Origin: Halanaerobiales bacterium
GTDB taxonomy: Bacteria; Bacillota; Halanaerobiia; Halanaerobiales; M55B127
Direction of reading: 5' to 3'
DNA: 6,328 nucleotides
Assembly: GCA_021736965.1 (NCBI GenBank)
Contig: JAIPEV010000106.1
Coordinates: forward strand, 1-6,328
The notes under the pieces are model-generated. The model ran no database searches. It had not been told where the DNA came from and was given only the letters and a program-made list of their open reading frames with translations. This document shows positions 1 to 5,354 of the stretch, in pieces. Positions within the stretch are counted from its first letter, which is position 1; each line of letters starts with the position of its first letter. The translations under genes and the position numbers were made by a program.

Positions 1-74
1 TCACTTACTTTTTTAATTTCTTCTTTTAAATTACTAAAGTCAGCTGAGAGTATTGAAGGGGCAAATCTAACCAT
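1..74 (-). CDS. rpe: Ribulose-phosphate 3-epimerase, N-terminal fragment (runs off the window)
   Basis: Only the first 24 codons are present; the gene continues beyond the left edge. The peptide begins MVRFAPSILSADFSNLKEEI, and the PSILSADF segment (residues 6-13) is the hallmark first beta strand of the ribulose-5-phosphate 3-epimerase TIM barrel. The enzyme interconverts D-ribulose 5-phosphate and D-xylulose 5-phosphate in the cytosolic pentose phosphate pathway. The ATG at 74-72 overlaps the last 8 nt of rsgA and has a strong AGGAGG site 6 nt upstream. The position directly after rsgA matches the Bacillus subtilis order rsgA(cpgA)-rpe, which supports the call despite the short fragment. 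Expression is probably coupled to rsgA. Nothing can be said about the rest of the active site. Confidence 0.9.
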   Translation of the reverse strand, partial: MVRFAPSILSADFSNLKEEIKKVS

Positions 75-930
75 AGAAATCCTCCTCTTTTTCTTTTAAC
101 TCACTATATATTTTTTTATAGTTCAAAAATCTTTTTTTAGATATTTCATCTCTTTTTAATGCCTTTTTAACTGCACATCCAGGTTCATGGGTATGGCTGC
201 AAGTACTAAACTTACATTTCCCATTATAGTTTTCAAATTCAGGAAAATAATACTTAAGATTATCTGAAGTAACATCTCTAATATCAATATTAGTAAATCC
301 AGGAGTATCAACAACGAAACCATTTCTTTTTAATGGTATCAACTCAACATGTCTTGTCGTATGGACTCCTCTTTTTGACTTTTTACTAACATCTTTTGTA
401 GGTAATTTTACATCATCTACTATACTATTAATTAATGTTGACTTACCACTACCACTTGGTCCTGCTATTACAGATAAACTATTTTTAAGTTCTTCATATA
501 GTTTATCTAAACCTAGATGTTTTTTTGCACTAATATAGAAAATATCATAACCTATTTTTCCATATATATTTAACTCCTCTTTGATACTATCTAAATTATT
601 CACTAAATCAATTTTATTAAAAACAACTATTGGTATTAGACCTGATGATTCAGCCATCAAAATAAATCTATCCAATAAGTTAAAATCTAATGGGGGTTCT
701 TTTAATGAATGTAGTATTAAAACCTGATCTATATTTGCAACTTTGGGTCTGTCTAATAAGTTTTTTCTATCTTTTAAATCTACTACTATTTCATTATCGA
801 TATCAACTATTACATGATCACCTGGATAGATAGTCTTTTGTATTTTACCTCTTATTCTACATCTCATAATATTATTTTTGACTTTCACAAAGAAAAACCC
901 ACCTAAGGTCTTGGTTATAATACCTTCCAT
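67..930 (-). CDS. rsgA: Small ribosomal subunit biogenesis GTPase RsgA (YjeQ/CpgA)
   Basis: RsgA is a circularly permuted GTPase that acts late in 30S subunit maturation; GTP hydrolysis releases it from the subunit. Seen here (287 aa, numbered from the ATG): an N-terminal OB-fold region at about 1-65; the G motifs in permuted order, with G4 NKID (105-108), G5 SAK (134-136), P-loop GPSGSGKS (157-164), the HTT segment typical of the family's G2 (190-192) and G3 DTPG (208-211); then a zinc knuckle C239-x4-C244-x-H246-x5-C252. All hallmark motifs are intact, and the length is near the roughly 290-300 aa family norm. The reading frame also allows a TTG at 933, but the AGGAGG at 942-937 lies only 3 nt from that codon and 6 nt from the ATG at 930, so the ATG is preferred. 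The gene follows prkC after 16 nt and overlaps rpe by 8 nt. In B. subtilis the orthologue CpgA is reported as a PrkC substrate, which fits its place next to the kinase. Confidence 0.97.
   Translation of the reverse strand: MEGIITKTLGGFFFVKVKNNIMRCRIRGKIQKTIYPGDHVIVDIDNEIVVDLKDRKNLLDRPKVANIDQVLILHSLKEPPLDFNLLDRFILMAESSGLIPIVVFNKIDLVNNLDSIKEELNIYGKIGYDIFYISAKKHLGLDKLYEELKNSLSVIAGPSGSGKSTLINSIVDDVKLPTKDVSKKSKRGVHTTRHVELIPLKRNGFVVDTPGFTNIDIRDVTSDNLKYYFPEFENYNGKCKFSTCSHTHEPGCAVKKALKRDEISKKRFLNYKKIYSELKEKEEDFYG
81..86 (-). promoter_or_regulatory. Shine-Dalgarno site for rpe, inside the rsgA coding end
   Basis: On the minus strand the bases read AGGAGG, 6 nt before the rpe ATG at 74-72. The site lies in the Glu-Glu-Asp codons near the C-terminus of rsgA, so ribosomes finishing rsgA pass over the rpe initiation region. 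This fixes the rpe start and suggests translational coupling (inference). Confidence 0.8.
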
Positions 931-936
931 CAATTA

Positions 937-942
937 CCTCCT
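937..942 (-). promoter_or_regulatory. Shine-Dalgarno site for rsgA
   Basis: AGGAGG on the minus strand lies in the 16-nt gap after the prkC stop codon. Its spacing is 6 nt to the ATG at 930-928 but only 3 nt to the in-frame TTG at 933-931, so it favours the ATG as the rsgA start. Confidence 0.8.
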
Positions 943-946
943 AATA

Positions 947-2884
947 TTAATTACCTATTTTTTTTGTTTTGATCAGCTGATCATCTCTATATATATTAAT
1001 TGTAGTTGGACCGACACTGTATATTTTTTTATTTATAAATTGTCCTGGGTTATGAACTTCTTGATAAATTACTTCTTCTCCATTACTGTCATTAACAACA
1101 ATTTTTATCTCCTGTTGATTACTGCCAACAATATTAATAGCTATATTAGTTTGGTGTTCTGTATAATTTCCACTATTAATTAAACCGGTACTAATCGTAA
1201 GATCAATGTTAGATTTTTCAGGAACATTCTCTCCAGCTTCAAACTGTTGACTTATTATTAAACCTTCATCATATCTGGTTGATTTAGTATAGTTTAGCAT
1301 ACCAACTTCTAATCCATTATTTACAATTATATCAAATGCCCTATCTTTTTTGATCCCCAAAAGATTAGGCATTGATATCATATTTGGCTGAGGTCCTTTA
1401 CTTACAACAAAGTATATTTCTGTATTTATTTCAGTCTCTGTTTCAGGTTCTACAGACTGTGAAATAATATAGTTTTGATCAATCTCTTCACTATATTCAT
1501 ACTCGACTTCACCGAGGATTAATCCCAGGTTATCTAATATAACTTCAGCTTCTCTTAACGGTCTACCTTCAAAGTTCGGTATCTGTACTAACTTTGGACC
1601 TTTACTGACGGTGACAACAATCTGTCTAGTCTGTTTAACTCGTTCTCCAGGAATTGGTTCTTGAGAAATAATGTGACCTTTCTTAACTTCATTATGGAAG
1701 ACCTCTTCTTCAGACTTGACTACTGTTAAGCCTGTCTGTGAACCAATATCAGTAGCTTCTTTATAGCTTACTCCTATCAGATCAGGTACCTTTACAATAG
1801 GTACATCTGTATAAGTTCTTAAAAAATAGAAAAATCCAAAGATAGAGGCAGAAAAAAAGATTATAAGAACTAGAGTCCAGATTATAACTTTTTTATATTT
1901 TTTGTTTTTATTTTGATTATTAGCACTTAGTCTAGTTTTATTCTTTTTAATTTTATCTTGATTAACTACCTTGCTTTTTTCCCTCAATTCATTTTTGTCA
2001 ATTACTCTTGTTTTATTATTTTTACTTTCAATTTCTAAAGTATCAATTTTACTATCCTTTATTTTAATATTTTTTAAGGCTTGTATAAGTTCTTTCCGTA
2101 GGATTGACGTATTACTGAATCTATCTTTAGGTTCTTTTGATAGTGCTTTCATTACTAGATTATTAACTCTATCAGGTATTTTGGGATTTATATCCTTAAG
2201 ATTTCTTGGTTCTGATTGAATATGTTTTAATGCAACTGAAATTGGGCTGTCTCCTTTAAAAGGAACCTGGCCGGTTAGCATTTCATATAAAACGATTCCT
2301 ATTGAGTAAATATCTGAATAGGTACTTATTTCTTGACCCTGAGCTTGTTCAGGTGAAAAGTAATGAGCACTTCCTATAACTGTATCAGTAATTGTCATTG
2401 TCGAAGAAGTTATAGCTCTTGCTATACCAAAATCAGTTACCTTTACCTGGTTTTTAGATGTTATCAATATATTGTGTGGTTTTATATCACAGTGTATAAT
2501 GTTATTTTTATGAGCAATCTCAACGCCAGCCGTAACCTGATTTGCAATATCTAATGCCTCAGCTACAGTAAGTTTACCACGTTTTCTAATTATACTTTTT
2601 AAATCATTACCTTCAATATATTCCATTACAAGATATAGTGAGTCTTCACTTTCAACAATATCATAGATACTTACTACATTTGGATGAGTTATTCGAGCAA
2701 CAGCTTTAGCTTCATGTCTGAACTTATTTACAAAGTCCTCGTCTGAAACAAATTCAGGTCTAAGCATTTTTATTGCTACTACTCTATCTAGGAGGATATC
2801 TTGAGCCTTATAGACTAAAGCCATTCCTCCACTACCTCTTTTTTCTTTTATTTTATATCTGTCATTTAATAATTTACCAATCAT
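947..2884 (-). CDS. prkC: PASTA-domain transmembrane Ser/Thr protein kinase (PrkC/PknB/Stk type)
   Basis: Membrane eukaryotic-like Ser/Thr kinase, 645 aa. In relatives the extracellular PASTA repeats bind muropeptides or lipid II, and the cytosolic kinase phosphorylates translation, division and wall-synthesis proteins. Seen: kinase domain about 10-270 with glycine loop GSGGMA (17-22), ATP-binding Lys39, alpha-C Glu58, catalytic loop HCDIKPHN (131-138, Asp133, Lys135, Asn138), DFG 151-153, a Thr/Ser-rich activation loop (159-168) and SPE 177-179; a Lys/Asn-rich linker (about 272-332); one transmembrane helix (333-355); three PASTA repeats (about 362-430, 431-498, 499-568); and a beta-rich C-terminal domain (about 573-645) like the Ig-like cap of B. 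subtilis PrkC. Odd point: Cys132 replaces the Arg of the usual HRD. The start has GAGGTG 5 nt upstream. The gene follows its partner phosphatase after 17 nt, and the two presumably set the phosphorylation level of shared targets. Family assignment is secure; the ligand is inferred. Confidence 0.96.
   Translation of the reverse strand: MIGKLLNDRYKIKEKRGSGGMALVYKAQDILLDRVVAIKMLRPEFVSDEDFVNKFRHEAKAVARITHPNVVSIYDIVESEDSLYLVMEYIEGNDLKSIIRKRGKLTVAEALDIANQVTAGVEIAHKNNIIHCDIKPHNILITSKNQVKVTDFGIARAITSSTMTITDTVIGSAHYFSPEQAQGQEISTYSDIYSIGIVLYEMLTGQVPFKGDSPISVALKHIQSEPRNLKDINPKIPDRVNNLVMKALSKEPKDRFSNTSILRKELIQALKNIKIKDSKIDTLEIESKNNKTRVIDKNELREKSKVVNQDKIKKNKTRLSANNQNKNKKYKKVIIWTLVLIIFFSASIFGFFYFLRTYTDVPIVKVPDLIGVSYKEATDIGSQTGLTVVKSEEEVFHNEVKKGHIISQEPIPGERVKQTRQIVVTVSKGPKLVQIPNFEGRPLREAEVILDNLGLILGEVEYEYSEEIDQNYIISQSVEPETETEINTEIYFVVSKGPQPNMISMPNLLGIKKDRAFDIIVNNGLEVGMLNYTKSTRYDEGLIISQQFEAGENVPEKSNIDLTISTGLINSGNYTEHQTNIAINIVGSNQQEIKIVVNDSNGEEVIYQEVHNPGQFINKKIYSVGPTTINIYRDDQLIKTKKIGN
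970..983. repeat. Perfect 14-bp palindrome in the 3' end of prkC
   Basis: TGATCAGCTGATCA is identical to its own reverse complement over all 14 bases; symmetry stops at the flanking bases. It lies in prkC codons 634-639 (Asp-Asp-Gln-Leu-Ile-Lys), about 40 nt before the rsgA start. It could fold as a 5-bp stem with a 4-nt loop, which is weak. No function is assigned; it may be a chance result of the coding sequence. Confidence 0.5.
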
Positions 2885-2889
2885 ATAGA

Positions 2890-2895
2890 CACCTC
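2890..2895 (-). promoter_or_regulatory. Shine-Dalgarno site for prkC
   Basis: The minus strand reads GAGGTG, 5 nt before the ATG at 2884-2882, within the 17-nt gap after the phosphatase stop codon. It supports the annotated kinase start. Confidence 0.65.
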
Positions 2896-2901
2896 AAATA
2901 G

Positions 2902-3612
2902 TTAAATCTTACCTATTATTATAGTTATATTATCCTGCCCACCATTATCTAGAGCCTTTTTTCCCAGTTCATCCAAAATTTGTCTATGTTCATCATTTTT
3001 TTCAAATACAGCTTCAATCTGTTCAAATCTCAACATATCTGTTAAACCATCTGTACATAACATAATTAGAGTATCTGAATTTAATTTTATTTTATCAAGC
3101 TGGATTTCTAGGTTTTTATCAATACCCAGTGCTTGAGTAATAATATTTTTATTGGGATGATCAAATACTTGATCTGGATTTATTGCATTCTTTTTTACTA
3201 AATCATTAACTAAAGAATGATCGGTAGTAATCTGTTTTAGTTTATCTTGATAAATATATATTCTGCTATCACCCACATGACCAAAGTAAAGAATTTCTCC
3301 TTTAATCATTACAACCGTTAATGTAGTACCCATTTCTTTATATGCTTCTTTCTGGTTTGAAAAATCTATTATATACTTATTAGCCTCTATTATAGCTTTT
3401 TTTAATTGATCCAAAATACTTTCCTGATCATTAAAAGAAGAATTTTTGAGACTTTTTATTGCCAAATCAGAAGCAACTTCTCCAGCATTATGGCCTCCCA
3501 TACCATCAGCAACAGCCAGTAATAAACTATCAGAACTTAACTGAGATATAAGATAACTATCTTCATTATTTTCTCTTATATTCCCTATGTTATTAAAAGC
3601 ATGAAAACTCAT
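2902..3612 (-). CDS. prpC: PP2C-family Ser/Thr protein phosphatase (PrpC/Stp type)
   Basis: Metal-dependent (Mn/Mg) cytosolic phosphatase that removes phosphate from Ser/Thr residues, the usual antagonist of the PASTA kinase encoded next to it. The 236-aa protein is a minimal bacterial PP2C catalytic domain with no extra modules. Motifs seen in order: RENNED (13-18), VADGMGGH (34-41, metal ligand Asp36 with Gly37), MGTTL (94-98), GHVGDSR (111-117, Asp115), TDHSLV (130-135), CTDGLTD (186-192, metal ligand Asp188) and GGQDNITI (224-231, Asp227). All the expected metal-binding aspartates are present, so it should be active. Length matches the roughly 240-250 aa of B. subtilis PrpC and staphylococcal Stp1. 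The ATG at 3612 lies 2 nt past the rlmN stop codon and uses a GGAGGT site formed by the rlmN end. The prpC-then-prkC order is conserved in Bacillota. Confidence 0.96.
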   Translation of the reverse strand: MSFHAFNNIGNIRENNEDSYLISQLSSDSLLLAVADGMGGHNAGEVASDLAIKSLKNSSFNDQESILDQLKKAIIEANKYIIDFSNQKEAYKEMGTTLTVVMIKGEILYFGHVGDSRIYIYQDKLKQITTDHSLVNDLVKKNAINPDQVFDHPNKNIITQALGIDKNLEIQLDKIKLNSDTLIMLCTDGLTDMLRFEQIEAVFEKNDEHRQILDELGKKALDNGGQDNITIIIGKI

Positions 3613-3614
3613 AG

Positions 3615-4673
3615 TTAACCTCCATTTTTATAATCTGATCTTAGTTGCCCACAGGCTGCCTTAATTTTGGTTCCCTTTTCAATGCGTATCGATACAGGAA
3701 TCTTGTTTTTTTCTAACTGTTCTTTAAAGTATTTTACTTTACTAAAATCAGCTTCTTTGAAATTAAATACCTTAACTTGATTGTAAGGGATTAAGTTAAG
3801 ATGTGTCAATCTATTTTTCATTAAGTTAATCAACTGCTTTACATGGTGTTTTTTGTCATTTATCCCCTTAATCATTACATATTCAAATGTAACTCTCCTA
3901 TTTGTGATATCTATATAGTAATCTATAGCATTAAACAGTTCATTTAAACTGTGTTTTTTATTTATCGGCATTAGCTTGTCTCTTAACTGATCATTGGGAG
4001 CATTTAAAGATATTGCCAAACCAATCTGATTATTGTCTTTAGCTAACTGTTTTATTTTATCAACAACTCCTGAAGTAGAGACAGTAATCTTTCTTTGCCC
4101 AATATTTAATCCTTTATCATTATTTAGTATCTCAATTGCCTTCATCACATTTTTATAGTTTAAAAAAGGCTCTCCCATACCCATAAAAACTATATTTGTA
4201 ACTGGAGGTTTTTTAAATTCATCTTCACTTATATCAATCTGAGTCATTAAAATCTGTTCAATAATCTCCTCTACCTTTAAATTTCTTGTAAGACCATTAA
4301 GTCCAGTTGCACAAAACTTACAACCCAAAGAACAACCGATCTGACTCGAAACACAGATTGAATATCTATTTTTATTATTATATGGTAAGAAAACACTCTC
4401 AACAAAGTTTTCATCTATAGTTTTCCATAAATATTTTTTTGTCCCATCTTCGGCCATTATTTTATTTTCTAACCGCATATTACCAATCATAAATTCATCC
4501 TTAAGTCTATCAATAAGATGATCAGGTAAATTATTCATCTGATCAAACTTTATTATTCCATTTTGATAGATCCAGTTATATATTTGAACAGCTCTAAAAC
4601 CTTCAATTCCCATTGAGCTTAGCAAATCTTTTAATTCAACTAAGTTATAACTTAAAATACTTTTTTTAGTCAT
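3615..4673 (-). CDS. rlmN: Dual-specificity 23S rRNA (adenine-2503-C2) / tRNA (adenine-37-C2) methyltransferase RlmN
   Basis: Radical SAM enzyme that methylates C2 of A2503 in 23S rRNA (peptidyl-transferase region) and, in studied bacteria, A37 of some tRNAs, using a methylated cysteine intermediate. Numbered from the chosen ATG (352 aa): an N-terminal helical region with FRAVQIYNWIY (26-36); the [4Fe-4S] motif C114-x3-C118-x2-C121; Cys107, seven residues before the cluster as in E. coli Cys118; MGMGEP in the SAM-binding region; and Cys341 in the C-terminal KAACGQL segment, matching the methyl-carrying cysteine. Both cysteines are present, as RlmN requires, and nothing suggests a Cfr-type resistance enzyme. 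The frame extends to a TTG at 4697 (8 more residues), but its nearest AGGA is only 3 nt away and it lies deep inside the peptidase gene. The ATG at 4673 gives a normal length and an 8-nt overlap. Its own ribosome site (GGGAAG, very close) is weak, so initiation may depend on translation of the upstream gene. Confidence 0.95.
   Translation of the reverse strand: MTKKSILSYNLVELKDLLSSMGIEGFRAVQIYNWIYQNGIIKFDQMNNLPDHLIDRLKDEFMIGNMRLENKIMAEDGTKKYLWKTIDENFVESVFLPYNNKNRYSICVSSQIGCSLGCKFCATGLNGLTRNLKVEEIIEQILMTQIDISEDEFKKPPVTNIVFMGMGEPFLNYKNVMKAIEILNNDKGLNIGQRKITVSTSGVVDKIKQLAKDNNQIGLAISLNAPNDQLRDKLMPINKKHSLNELFNAIDYYIDITNRRVTFEYVMIKGINDKKHHVKQLINLMKNRLTHLNLIPYNQVKVFNFKEADFSKVKYFKEQLEKNKIPVSIRIEKGTKIKAACGQLRSDYKNGG
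3618..3623 (-). promoter_or_regulatory. Shine-Dalgarno site for prpC, formed by the last two rlmN codons
   Basis: The minus strand reads GGAGGT, which is exactly the last two sense codons of rlmN (Gly-Gly). The rlmN stop TAA follows at once and the prpC ATG begins 5 nt after the site. This is a compact arrangement that suggests coupled translation (inference). Confidence 0.8.
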
Positions 4674-5352
4674 TTCTTCCCATTCCAAATAAAGCAACTA
4701 TCCTAATTAAGTTTACTAAAGCTACTAAGGTTGCCGATATATAAGTAAATGCGGCTGCTTTTAGAACTTTTTTAGCTCCATTTATTTCTTCTTGATTTAA
4801 ATAACTATTATTTTTCAAAAGCGTTAACGCCTTACTACTTGCATTAAATTCAACTGGTAAGGTTACAAGATGAAAAACAAAAGCACCAAGAAACATAAAA
4901 AATCCAAGTACAATCATTAACTGGGACTGAATAAAAAAACCAAAGATAGCAAGTGGCAAACCCCAACTTGACCCTATACTTGCAGCCGGAACTAAGGTTG
5001 CTCTTAACCTTAATGGCCTATAACCTTTAAAATCTTGAATAGCATGTCCTGCTTCATGAGCAGCTACTCCTATTGCAGCAATAGAACTACTGTTATAGAT
5101 ACTTTGAGACAGATTTAACTTTTTATTTTTTGGATCATAATAATCATTTAAATTACCTTTAATCAAATTTACAGAAACATCTTTAATCCCATTATCATCT
5201 AAAAGCTCCCTAACAATCTCTGAAGCAGACTTATTTATATTAGAATCAACCTTTGAATATTTATTAAATGTACTTTTTACCTTATACTGAGCATACATTG
5301 CAATAATTAATACTGGTATCAACATTAATATTGTGGGATCATATAAAAACAT
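4666..5352 (-). CDS. YugP-type membrane zinc metallopeptidase
   Basis: Predicted integral membrane zinc peptidase of the neutral zinc metallopeptidase family typified by B. subtilis YugP; its substrate is unknown. Seen in the 228-aa protein: an N-terminal hydrophobic segment (about 7-23, after MFLYDP, typical of this family) followed by YAQYKVKSTF; a soluble stretch; the catalytic motif HEAGH (99-103) in AAHEAGHAIQD; LPVEFNAS (165-172), where Glu168 is the likely third zinc ligand; and further membrane segments at about 118-141, 144-165 and 202-222. Length is normal and the catalytic residues are intact. It lies 2 nt after fmt, and its end overlaps rlmN by 8 nt. A YugP-like gene near fmt/rsmB/rlmN is, from memory, common in clostridial genomes, but the functional link is unexplained. 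In relatives it has been annotated only as a protease, so I give no symbol beyond the family name. Confidence 0.9.
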   Translation of the reverse strand: MFLYDPTILMLIPVLIIAMYAQYKVKSTFNKYSKVDSNINKSASEIVRELLDDNGIKDVSVNLIKGNLNDYYDPKNKKLNLSQSIYNSSSIAAIGVAAHEAGHAIQDFKGYRPLRLRATLVPAASIGSSWGLPLAIFGFFIQSQLMIVLGFFMFLGAFVFHLVTLPVEFNASSKALTLLKNNSYLNQEEINGAKKVLKAAAFTYISATLVALVNLIRIVALFGMGRND

Positions 5353-5354
5353 AT

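Noticed and set aside
958..965. Run of eight A (sense) in the last prkC codons as a slippage or frameshift site
   Set aside because: It encodes Lys-Lys-Ile three codons before the stop, so slippage would change only a few terminal residues, and no stimulatory structure or conserved alternative end is visible. Such runs are common in this AT-rich genome.
958..983. Palindrome next to a T tract as an intrinsic terminator
   Set aside because: For minus-strand transcription the palindrome is followed by A residues rather than T, and on the plus strand the T tract comes before the palindrome. The stem is also short and AT-rich.
878..1183. Plus-strand open frame of 101 codons across the prkC/rsgA junction
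   Set aside because: It is antisense to two well-identified genes, has no recognisable domain, and its hydrophobic, Ile/Phe/Tyr-rich composition is what the complement of Asn/Lys/Ile-rich coding sequence gives.
1971..2219. Plus-strand open frame of 82 codons inside prkC
   Set aside because: A shadow of the kinase gene; the apparent Leu/Ser-rich membrane-like protein is the antisense of the Lys/Glu/Asn-rich linker.
2363..2554. Plus-strand open frame of 63 codons inside the kinase catalytic domain
   Set aside because: Antisense to highly conserved kinase codons and without a plausible ribosome site or homology.
4674..4697. TTG start extending RlmN by 8 residues
   Set aside because: The nearest AGGA is only 3 nt from the TTG, and the extension (LYLEWEE) simply reads the peptidase C-terminal codons in another frame. 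The ATG at 4673 gives the normal family length.
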